Shown here one piece after another: positions 1 through 5,522 of a stretch of 5,522 nt of DNA (position 1 is its first letter; the number at the start of each line of letters is the position of its first letter). The notes under the pieces were generated by a model. It was not told where the DNA came from. It made no database searches and saw only the letters and a list, made by a program, of their open reading frames with translations. The position numbers were made by a program, and so were the translations under genes. This DNA is from Ferruginibacter sp. (GTDB lineage Bacteria > Bacteroidota > Bacteroidia > Chitinophagales > Chitinophagaceae), in assembly GCA_025362765.1 (NCBI GenBank), contig JANYFI010000162.1, forward strand, positions 1 through 5,522, given 5' to 3'.

Positions 1-90
1 AAGCGGTGTTTGCACTTAAATAAAGAAGGCGTGAGCCGATCACTTTGCAGTATTTTACATATCAATAAAACTACATCACGGGAAGAGTAA
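1..90 (+). other. Open frame entering from the left edge; possible helix-turn-helix (transposase-like) fragment
   Basis: Frame 1 is open from the first base of the window for 29 codons and ends at a TAA at 88-90. The other two plus frames close within the first 30 bases or so. The predicted peptide contains EGVSRSLCSILHINKTTSRE. This has the feel of the helix-turn-helix found near the N-terminus of IS1-type and related transposases, where an 'EG(V/L)S-R-I-ILxISxTT' pattern is usual. A transposase would normally continue well beyond its helix-turn-helix, so if the resemblance is real this is a truncated relic. It could equally be the ordinary C-terminus of an upstream gene, or chance. No inverted repeat end or target duplication can be seen from inside the window. 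Confidence 0.25.
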
Positions 91-165
91 CCTTTTACAG
101 AAATATAACACCAAAATTTTTCATTACTTTACAAATACCTAACGATAAAAACCAAATCTTATACA

Positions 166-540
166 ATGAATGTCAAAATAGATACCAAAGAGAAATTTAC
201 GGTTATAACGCCGGATGAAGCAAAGCTTTCTGCAATTATGACAGACAGTCTTCAGGAAATGTTGCTTCCTTATCAGCAAAAAGACATTCCACACCTGATT
301 TTAAATATGCAATACGTTCAGGAAACAGATGAAAAAAGTGGAGAAATACTGGCCAGTTGCCAGCAGCAGTTTTATGATAATAATTGTTCCTTTGTTATTT
401 GCTGTCTTCAACCTGGTGTAGAAGCATTACTAGATAAGACTGAACTACTTGAACTGCTAAATGTAACGCCCACCGAAAGCGAAGCCTGGGACATTGTACA
501 AATGGAAGAAATTGAACGGGAATTATTGGATGACGAATAG
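166..540 (+). CDS. STAS-domain-like protein (anti-sigma factor antagonist type), upstream of rnz
   Basis: This 124-residue protein has no signal peptide or membrane segment, so it is probably cytoplasmic. The order of elements fits a small single STAS domain. An N-terminal strand region (residues 2-15) is followed by a helix-like stretch (about 22-36). The strand HLILNMQ (43-49) leads into the loop TDEKSG (54-59), and the strand SFVICCL (75-81) is followed by a leucine-rich helix (84-98). In SpoIIAA-type anti-anti-sigma factors the phosphorylated serine lies just before a glycine in a D-S-S-G loop. Here Ser58-Gly59 fills that place, but the Asp is one residue further away and the loop is charged. 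The C-terminus is strongly acidic (about 104-124). The start is preceded by an A-rich leader with no Shine-Dalgarno sequence. No kinase or sigma factor gene is nearby; the next gene is rnz, 83 bases downstream on the same strand. The STAS call is an inference from pattern, and the partner and role are unknown. Confidence 0.7.
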   Translation: MNVKIDTKEKFTVITPDEAKLSAIMTDSLQEMLLPYQQKDIPHLILNMQYVQETDEKSGEILASCQQQFYDNNCSFVICCLQPGVEALLDKTELLELLNVTPTESEAWDIVQMEEIERELLDDE

Positions 541-623
541 CAATTTGTGGCGAATGATTTTTTTGTGTGGCAGCTATATATTAAATTTATTTTTTTATAC
601 CAGATTTTAACCCTTATTAAACG

Positions 624-1526
624 ATGTTGGCAATCACCATTCTCGGTAACAATTCAGCCATTCCTGCATGGGATAGAAATCCCACGGCACAAATACTTCA
701 GTCGCTGGAGGAGTGTTACCTTATTGATTGTGGCGAGGGAACCCAAACACAAATGGCGAAATATAAAATCCGCCGAAGCAGGATCAACCATATTTTTATT
801 TCTCATTTACATGGCGATCATTATTTTGGACTGATTGGATTATTAACCAGCATGAGTTTACTAAGCCGTACACAGGATCTGCATTTGCATGCTCCCGCCG
901 CGTTGCAACAAATCATCGACTTACAATTATCCGTTGCAGCAGTAAAGCTTTCCTATCAATTGTATTTTCATCCCATCACTGCCAATGAAATTATTGTGGA
1001 TGATGCTAAAATTATAGTGGAAAGCTTTGCCGTAAAACACCGCATTGAATGCTGGGGTTTTTTATTTACAGAAAAGAAAAATCCAAGAAAGATAGACAAA
1101 GGCAGGATAAAGGCTTATGAAATACCCACTTCATTTTACGAGAAACTGCAAAAAGGCGAAGATTATGTCACAAAAAAAGGCACCATTATTCCTAATGCTG
1201 AAGTAACCATTGATGCGCCAAAACCCAAAAAATACGCTTATTGCGCCGATACCATTTATGATGAAACACTGGTAGAAAAAATAAAAGATGTAGACCTGCT
1301 TTACCACGAAACAACTTACCTGAAAGACCTGCACGCCCGTGCTGCGGAGCGTTTTCACAGCACTACCATACAGGCGGCGGGTATAGCAAATAAAGGAAAT
1401 GTAAAGAAACTCATCATCGGGCACTTCTCTTCAAAATACGAAGTATTGGATGAATTTTTAACAGAAGCAAGTGAAGTTTTTAAAAACACAGAACTGGCTT
1501 TGCAAGGAGTTAGTTACCGGATTTAA
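624..1526 (+). CDS. rnz: Ribonuclease Z (tRNA 3' processing endonuclease)
   Basis: Ribonuclease Z cuts the 3' trailer from precursor tRNAs in the cytoplasm. The 300-residue product has the normal length of a short-form (ElaC-type) enzyme. It opens with the family's first strand and glycine loop (TILGNNSAIP, 5-14), followed by LIDCGEGTQ (33-41). The metallo-beta-lactamase signature HLHGDH is at 61-66 (His61, His63, Asp65, His66). Further likely zinc ligands are His139 (VKHRIECWGF), Asp209 (YCADT, where many homologues have GDT) and His267 (IIGHFSSKY). The HETTY motif is at 228-232. The region of about 154-186 (K-AYEIP, FYEKLQKGEDYV) matches the flexible arm that clamps the tRNA elbow. The ATG at 624 gives the expected N-terminus, and a longer overlapping frame upstream is out of phase. 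The gene converges with dapA. Confidence 0.97.
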   Translation: MLAITILGNNSAIPAWDRNPTAQILQSLEECYLIDCGEGTQTQMAKYKIRRSRINHIFISHLHGDHYFGLIGLLTSMSLLSRTQDLHLHAPAALQQIIDLQLSVAAVKLSYQLYFHPITANEIIVDDAKIIVESFAVKHRIECWGFLFTEKKNPRKIDKGRIKAYEIPTSFYEKLQKGEDYVTKKGTIIPNAEVTIDAPKPKKYAYCADTIYDETLVEKIKDVDLLYHETTYLKDLHARAAERFHSTTIQAAGIANKGNVKKLIIGHFSSKYEVLDEFLTEASEVFKNTELALQGVSYRI

Positions 1527-1530
1527 ACAG

Positions 1531-1583
1531 TTAACAGACAGGCAATGACAAAATCACTTTTCCAGCTACCAGCCGACTGTTAA
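1531..1583. repeat. Imperfect inverted repeat in the rnz/dapA convergent gap
   Basis: TTAACAG at 1531-1537 is exactly complementary to CTGTTAA at 1577-1583. Allowing one mismatch and one bulged base, pairing extends inward to GGC/GCC (1541-1543 with 1572-1574), giving about 11 paired positions around a loop of 28 bases. It starts 5 bases after the rnz stop codon. It could act as a bidirectional transcription end for the convergent genes rnz and dapA. Neither side has a run of Ts, so it is not a standard intrinsic terminator. The rest of the 193-base gap shows no convincing gene. Confidence 0.25.
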
Positions 1584-1719
1584 AATCATCCTCCATCAAC
1601 CATTTATAAAATGCTGCAAACCATTTAAGTTGCTCTTAAAACAGCTGTAAGGCGGCCAAATACCAACAGGTACAATCGCTTGTAGGTTTTGATCACATGG
1701 CAGGCAATCGTTTTAAAGG

Positions 1720-2601
1720 CTATTGGGCACAGTAAGCTTTAACCTTTTGCTGAACACCTGCACTGAGTGGTGTTACGGGCAACCTTACTATATTTTTAAT
1801 AAGCCCCATTTCATACAAAAACGCTTTCACGCCGGCGGGATTGTTTTCCGTAAATAATAAGTTATACACCTCCAGCAAGGGATCGTTTAATTTTTTAGCA
1901 GCCTCAAAATCAAAGGCAAGGCCAGCCCTCACCATGTCAGAAAATTGTTTTGGAAAACAATTCGCAGCCACGCTGATTACGCCATCAATGCCACAAGCCA
2001 GTTCAGGTAATACCAAATCATCATCGCCACTCACCACTAAAAAATCAGCAGGGCGATCTTTTAAAATCTGTATGCACTGGCTAATATTGTTTCCGGCTTC
2101 CTTAATACCTGCCACGTTGGCCACTTCGTGCGCCAAACGCAGGGTAGTAGCAGCTTCCATGTTACGACCGGTACGGCCAGGTACATTGTATAATATGATG
2201 GGTTTGGGAGACGCTTCAGCAATTGATTTATAATGCTGAAAAATTCCTTCCTGGGATGGTTTGTTATAATAAGGGCAAGCACTTAATACCGCTACCGCTT
2301 TGTCCAGCGGATACTGTTGCACCTGTTCAACCACTTCCTTTGTATTGTTGCCACCTATACCTATAACAACAGGTACACGGCCATTTATCTTTTCAAAAGT
2401 AAAATTGATAATATCAAGCTTTTCCTGTTTATCCAGCGTGGGTGTTTCACCAGTAGTGCCTAACGTAACAATATACTCTACGCCATTACCTATGATAAAA
2501 TCAAGCACTTTTTCCAGTGCTATAAAATCCACTGATTCATTTTCATTAAACGGCGTTACAATTGCTGCGCCGGTACCTTTTAACTGCTCCCTGATATTCA
2601 T
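1720..2601 (-). CDS. dapA: 4-hydroxy-tetrahydrodipicolinate synthase (DapA)
   Basis: DapA condenses pyruvate with aspartate semialdehyde, the first committed step toward diaminopimelate and lysine. The 293-residue product is a full-length TIM barrel of the family. GTTGE (48-52) carries the proton-relay threonine, and CPYYNKP (109-115) holds the second tyrosine pair. YNVPGRTG (139-146) contains the catalytic Tyr139 and the substrate-binding Arg144. Lys167 in GIKEA forms the Schiff base with pyruvate, and GVISVAAN (207-214) closes the active site. Aligned by eye with the E. coli enzyme (offset about +5), the positions of allosteric His53 and His56 are Lys58 and Lys61, while Asn85, Glu89 and Tyr111 match the other lysine-site residues. 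This suggests weak or no lysine feedback. The gene lies downstream of the L,D-transpeptidase on the same strand, but a strong terminator separates them. The leader before the ATG has no Shine-Dalgarno sequence. Confidence 0.98.
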   Translation of the reverse strand: MNIREQLKGTGAAIVTPFNENESVDFIALEKVLDFIIGNGVEYIVTLGTTGETPTLDKQEKLDIINFTFEKINGRVPVVIGIGGNNTKEVVEQVQQYPLDKAVAVLSACPYYNKPSQEGIFQHYKSIAEASPKPIILYNVPGRTGRNMEAATTLRLAHEVANVAGIKEAGNNISQCIQILKDRPADFLVVSGDDDLVLPELACGIDGVISVAANCFPKQFSDMVRAGLAFDFEAAKKLNDPLLEVYNLLFTENNPAGVKAFLYEMGLIKNIVRLPVTPLSAGVQQKVKAYCAQ

Positions 2602-2647
2602 TACTACAATAATTTTTGGTGAAGGTATTATTATGCGGCGAAATTGT

Positions 2648-2682
2648 AAAAAACAAAAATCTCCCTGCGGTACAGGGAGATT
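2648..2682 (-). terminator. Intrinsic terminator of the L,D-transpeptidase gene
   Basis: The plus strand reads AATCTCCCTG (2658-2667), a five-base loop CGGTA, then CAGGGAGATT (2673-2682). This is a perfect 10-base-pair stem. On the minus strand the stem is followed by five Ts, a G and six Ts (2659-2648, the first two being part of the stem). That is a classic Rho-independent terminator, placed 30 bases after the stop codon of the L,D-transpeptidase gene and 46 bases ahead of the dapA start. It is oriented to stop minus-strand transcription, and the plus-strand side has no comparable T run. Confidence 0.9.
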
Positions 2683-2712
2683 AATTATACAAAGATTTTA
2701 CTCTTTTAAAAG

Positions 2713-3516
2713 CTATTTAAAAGCAAGCATGGAACTATTAGCCCTATTTAAAATTTTTGAATGACTTAGGTAGTTGTTATCAGGACTAAAAATAAACAAA
2801 CAGGTGCCATTTTTTATCACATCAATAATAGCTTTGTGTAAACGTTCAGGTAACGCCGGGCAACCCCAGCTACGTCCGATAAATCCTTGTGAGCGTATAA
2901 AACTTTCGTCTACATATTCAGCGCCATGAATAACAATGGATCTTTTATTTGCATTATCATTGATGCCTTTCTCCAACCCCTGCAATTTTAGAGAATATCC
3001 GTTGCCACCAATATACGTTCCCTGCGTTTCATAAAACCCAAGGCTGCTTTTATTACTTTCCGGTTTATTTGAAAACTGGTTGGCGAACTCCCTGCCGGAC
3101 TGCATACCATGCGCCACATACGTATTAAACAACAATTTACAGTTGGCAATGTCTATTACAAACAGTCTTTTTTCAGACGATGGTTTGCTAAAATCAATGA
3201 TAGAAATAATATTGTCATTGGCCACCTCTCCTACTGATTTCATCACATTAAAACCTTTCATGGCGTAATCATAAGCCTGACGGGCCAAACCAAGCGATCC
3301 TAAACGCAGACTATCGTACAAATTCCTTTTTTCAACTGGCATATTTACACAATTCAACAGGGAGGAATCCATTACAACTACCGGGTATACTGTTCCATTT
3401 TTGCTAATAAAACCAGTAAATGCTTTTGTTTTTGCAAACGCAAAAGGCATGTGTAAAATAAAGATAAACAGTGATGAAATAAAGAGGTAAACTTTTTTGA
3501 AAGCAATTTTTTTCAT
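2713..3516 (-). CDS. Secreted murein L,D-transpeptidase catalytic-domain protein (YkuD_2 type)
   Basis: The 267-residue protein begins with a signal peptide. Lysines at 2, 3, 7 and 8 precede a hydrophobic core (about 9-25) and an AFA motif at 26-28, so cleavage is probably after Ala28 and the mature enzyme would act in the periplasm. The catalytic region holds His197-Gly198 (SIVIHGAEY) and GRSWGCPALP (214-223) with the nucleophile Cys219. This spacing and the SWGC form are typical of the murein L,D-transpeptidase family in Bacteroidota (YkuD_2) rather than the classical YkuD motif. GFYETQGTYIGGNGYSL (160-176) is a further family block. Such enzymes typically form or exchange peptidoglycan peptide bonds through a Cys acyl-enzyme at diaminopimelate; the exact role here (crosslinking, editing or anchoring) cannot be read from the sequence. 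It follows pgl after a 301-base gap and ends at its own terminator. Confidence 0.92.
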   Translation of the reverse strand: MKKIAFKKVYLFISSLFIFILHMPFAFAKTKAFTGFISKNGTVYPVVVMDSSLLNCVNMPVEKRNLYDSLRLGSLGLARQAYDYAMKGFNVMKSVGEVANDNIISIIDFSKPSSEKRLFVIDIANCKLLFNTYVAHGMQSGREFANQFSNKPESNKSSLGFYETQGTYIGGNGYSLKLQGLEKGINDNANKRSIVIHGAEYVDESFIRSQGFIGRSWGCPALPERLHKAIIDVIKNGTCLFIFSPDNNYLSHSKILNRANSSMLAFK

Positions 3517-3817
3517 ATTCAGGATGGATTTTAAAAAAATCTTAAAGCTGTCTGCAAATATCGTGCTTGCAAACTTTTATCATTTGTTAAAGATGAAATG
3601 CCTATATATTGGATTTAATGTATTAATAATAATAATAAATAGTACGCCTACAACTTAAAAAACTTATAATTAGGTAGTTAGATGGCTTTCATCTTTTTAT
3701 TGCTAAAGTTTTTCAGTAGTAAGGAGGATACGAAAAAGGTAACGTTGTTAAAAAAAGATTATTATGGTTTGTGGATAAGTAACAGCCGAAGTATCTCGCC
3801 AGAATGCCTGCGTTAAA
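3517..3817. other. AT-rich 301-base intergenic region between pgl and the L,D-transpeptidase gene
   Basis: This gap should hold the end of the pgl transcript and the promoter of the L,D-transpeptidase gene. I find no clear terminator in the minus direction and no good match to the Bacteroidota promoter pattern (TTG, about 20 bases, TAnnTTTG). The nearest -7 candidate is GATATTTG on the minus strand (3562-3555), which has no TTG at the right distance. The region contains five tandem TAA units (3624-3638). A small hairpin, AGATG/CATCT (3680-3694), is followed by Ts on the plus strand. A Shine-Dalgarno-like AAGGAGG (3721-3727) has no start codon at a usable distance. A plus-strand frame of 44 codons runs from ATG at 3682 to TAA at 3816; it has no recognised similarity and is treated as unproven. 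Confidence 0.5.
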
Positions 3818-4552
3818 TTATTTGACGATAGATTGCAGAGAAGATGCGGCAGCTTCATCTAAAAACCAATCTATTGTGCCATTTACCGGAGTAATCATTT
3901 GACCCGGGTATTGTTCGACATTTTTGTCGTTTTCGATAACGTTTTTTACTGCGGCGGCTTTAGATAGGCCGTATACCAAAAAAGCGATATGATGGGCCTG
4001 GTTAATTAATGGAGCGGTAAAACTGATGCGGTAAATTTTTTGATCGTTTAAAAAAACCGCTTTAACTGCTGACGTTTGATCCTGCAAAATGGACGTGTGC
4101 GGAAACAATGAAGCGGTATGTGCATTGTCACCCAACCCAAGTAATACGAGGTCGAATTTCATTTCCGCGCCGGCGAAAAAATTACGGATAGTAGCAGTGT
4201 AATCAATGGCCGCTTCTTCAGGTTGCAAGGAAGTATTGACCGCAAAAATATTTTTTGTAACGATATCCAAAGGAGCAAATAATGCTTTTTTTGCCATCAG
4301 GTAATTGCTATCTGGATCCGTTAGCGGCACGTATCTTTCATCCCCAAAAAAGAAAAACACTTTTTCCCATTGTACCTGGTTTTTATAAGCAGGTGAACTA
4401 AGCAGTTCATATAATCTTTTTGGCGAGCTGCCGCCGGATAAGGCAACTGAAAATTGTCCTTTTTTATTAATGGTATCTTTGGCAACTGTCACAAAATATG
4501 TCGCCAGTTTTTCCAGCACTACTATTTCTGTTTTAAATATATTAATTTTCAT
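3818..4552 (-). CDS. pgl: 6-phosphogluconolactonase (DevB/SOL family)
   Basis: This enzyme hydrolyses 6-phosphoglucono-1,5-lactone to 6-phosphogluconate, the second step of the oxidative pentose phosphate pathway. The start chosen here is the ATG at 4552, giving 244 residues, close to the usual family length. The in-frame ATG at 4591 would add 13 residues ([13 protein letters not shown]) that overlap the zwf end and do not resemble the family N-terminus. With the chosen start, zwf ends 5 bases upstream, and the purine-rich GGAAAAAAA lies shortly before the ATG. Motifs are VALSGGSSPKRLYELL (36-51), FFFGDERYVP (67-76) and LLGLGDNAHTASLFP (137-151). The last carries the probable catalytic His145; many homologues have DGH where this has NAH. 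The C-terminal block PGQMITPVNGTIDWFLDEAA (216-235) is also typical. Tight coupling to zwf indicates an operon that channels the labile lactone. Confidence 0.95.
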   Translation of the reverse strand: MKINIFKTEIVVLEKLATYFVTVAKDTINKKGQFSVALSGGSSPKRLYELLSSPAYKNQVQWEKVFFFFGDERYVPLTDPDSNYLMAKKALFAPLDIVTKNIFAVNTSLQPEEAAIDYTATIRNFFAGAEMKFDLVLLGLGDNAHTASLFPHTSILQDQTSAVKAVFLNDQKIYRISFTAPLINQAHHIAFLVYGLSKAAAVKNVIENDKNVEQYPGQMITPVNGTIDWFLDEAAASSLQSIVK

Positions 4553-4557
4553 TGTAA

Positions 4558-5522
4558 CTATTTTTTTCCGTTCAAGGGTAGTGTAAACCAATGAAACCCA
4601 TCTCTTGCAATCAGCGCTTCCGCCAGTTCAGGTCCCCAACTATCGGCAGAATAATTTGGGAAATTTAAACTGAGGCGTCCTTCCCAGGAAGATAAAATAG
4701 GCATCAGCAGATCCCAGGCAACTTCCACCTGGTCGCCCCGCATAAACAAGGTTTGATCTCCTGCCATAACATCTAACAACAATGTCTCATACGCTTCAGG
4801 TGCCTGGCTGGTATAAGTTCCTTTATAGTCAAATACCATGTCAACTGTGTTAAGCGCCATTTCAAGCCCCGGTCGTTTTGCCTGTACCTGCAGGCGAATG
4901 CTCATTTCTGGTTGTATGCTGATAATAAGCCGGTTTTGTTGCCAGCTTTCACTTACCTCCGACGGAAATATCTGGTGCGGCACATCCCTGAATTGTATGC
5001 TGATGACTGAAGCAGACTGGTGCATGCGCTTGCCGGTACGCACATAAAAAGGCACTCCCTTCCAACGCCAGTTATCTACAAAAAACTTGATAGCGGCAAA
5101 TGTTTCGGTATTGGATTCCGGGTTTACTTTTGGTTCCTGCCTGTAGCCCGGCACTTCCTTCCCTTCCATCCAGCCATCTGAATACTGTCCTCTTACAGTA
5201 GACATCCGTACGTCTTCCGGACCAAATTTCCGCATAGCGTTTAACACATCCACTTTTCTGTTACGCACCTCATCCGCACTAAAATTATTCGGTGATTCCA
5301 TGGCTACCAAACAAAGCAACTGCAGTAAATGATTCTGAATCATGTCACGCAATGCACCCGACTTGTCGTAATAATCGCCGCGTTCCTCTACACCCAATTG
5401 CTCGGTAACCGAAATCTGCACATGCTCAATATAGTTCCTGTTCCAGATAGGCTCCAACAAGGCATTGGCAAAGCGAAAGGCCATTATATTCTGCACGGTT
5501 TCTTTGCCGAGATAATGATCGA
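4558..5522 (-). CDS. zwf: Glucose-6-phosphate dehydrogenase, 3' part (runs off the right edge)
   Basis: Zwf oxidises glucose-6-phosphate to 6-phosphogluconolactone, usually with NADP. Only the last 320 complete codons are present. The frame is open to the window edge and begins with [11 protein letters not shown], the conserved substrate-binding motif, so the GTG at 5496 is an internal Val codon and not a start. Full-length enzymes have about 500 residues, so roughly 180 are missing, including the Rossmann-fold GxSGDL region. Residues numbered from the edge: the DMIQNH motif ends at His64, the likely catalytic base. [18 protein letters not shown] at 149-166 binds substrate, and [15 protein letters not shown] lies at 204-218. 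[18 protein letters not shown] (242-259) and [10 protein letters not shown] (289-298) are the usual C-terminal blocks. No frameshift or missing key residue is visible. The TAG stop is 5 bases before the pgl start, consistent with a zwf-pgl operon. In many bacteria gnd lies close by, but it is not seen here. Confidence 0.98.
   Translation of the reverse strand, partial: DHYLGKETVQNIMAFRFANALLEPIWNRNYIEHVQISVTEQLGVEERGDYYDKSGALRDMIQNHLLQLLCLVAMESPNNFSADEVRNRKVDVLNAMRKFGPEDVRMSTVRGQYSDGWMEGKEVPGYRQEPKVNPESNTETFAAIKFFVDNWRWKGVPFYVRTGKRMHQSASVISIQFRDVPHQIFPSEVSESWQQNRLIISIQPEMSIRLQVQAKRPGLEMALNTVDMVFDYKGTYTSQAPEAYETLLLDVMAGDQTLFMRGDQVEVAWDLLMPILSSWEGRLSLNFPNYSADSWGPELAEALIARDGFHWFTLPLNGKK

Noticed and set aside
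562..589. TTTG and TAAATTTA as a possible promoter for rnz
   Set aside because: The -7 element is good (7 of 8), but the spacing of 16 bases is short for the Bacteroidota pattern, so the match may be chance in an AT-rich stretch.
547..834. 95-codon plus-strand open frame overlapping the rnz start
   Set aside because: It overlaps the first 70 codons of rnz out of phase, including the HLHGDH motif, and begins in AT-rich non-coding sequence.
1598..1627. AACCATTTA direct repeat (1598 and 1619)
   Set aside because: Two nine-base copies 21 bases apart with no associated element; probably chance.
1640..1735. Plus-strand frame ending MAGNRFKGYWAQ before a TAA as a gene remnant
   Set aside because: About 31 codons between two stops, the last few antisense to the dapA end, with no recognisable motif.
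1841..2233. 130-codon plus-strand open frame
   Set aside because: Lies wholly antisense to dapA, whose catalytic motifs are all intact; the translated product has no recognisable domain.
2300..2764. 154-codon plus-strand open frame over the dapA 5' end and the terminator
   Set aside because: Antisense to dapA, crosses the hairpin, and gives a low-complexity Ser/Thr/Ile-rich product. It is a shadow frame.
3624..3638. Five tandem TAA units as a functional repeat
   Set aside because: Too short, and expected by chance in such an AT-rich gap.
3680..3698. AGATG/CATCT hairpin followed by Ts as a plus-strand terminator
   Set aside because: Only five base pairs, mostly weak, and no plus-strand gene lies upstream to be terminated.
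3721..3727. AAGGAGG as a ribosome binding site
   Set aside because: No start codon follows within a usable distance, and this lineage rarely uses strong Shine-Dalgarno sites.

Overview
The window looks like chromosomal DNA from a member of the Bacteroidota, probably of the Chitinophagaceae type. The evidence is moderate to low GC, start codons without a clear Shine-Dalgarno sequence, a murein L,D-transpeptidase of the YkuD_2 type, a small STAS-like gene directly ahead of ribonuclease Z, and a tightly coupled zwf-pgl pair. The lineage call is an inference from protein style and gene order. No database search was possible.

Layout, left to right. Bases 1-165 hold no complete gene; an open frame enters from the left edge, stops at base 90 and reads like part of a helix-turn-helix. 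Two plus-strand genes follow: a 124-residue STAS-like protein (166-540) and ribonuclease Z (rnz, 624-1526). A 193-base gap with a weak inverted repeat separates rnz from the convergent dapA. All remaining genes are on the minus strand. Read in their own direction they are zwf (3' part only, entering from the right edge), pgl (start best placed at 4552, 5 bases after the zwf stop), a 301-base gap, a secreted L,D-transpeptidase (2713-3516), a strong intrinsic terminator (2648-2682) and dapA (1720-2601).

Functionally, zwf and pgl encode the first two steps of the oxidative pentose phosphate pathway (glucose-6-phosphate to 6-phosphogluconate, with NADPH formed). dapA commits aspartate semialdehyde to diaminopimelate and lysine. 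Diaminopimelate is the residue that L,D-transpeptidases commonly use in peptidoglycan, so dapA and its neighbour are linked by theme. The terminator between them, however, argues that they are separate transcription units. rnz matures tRNA 3' ends.

The window is mostly core metabolism and housekeeping. I see no CRISPR array, intact mobile element, tRNA, rRNA or obvious new multi-gene system. The points most worth a second look are the lysines at the presumed allosteric positions of DapA, the STAS-rnz pairing, the transposase-like scrap at the left edge, and a 44-codon open frame that nearly fills the right part of the gap downstream of pgl.
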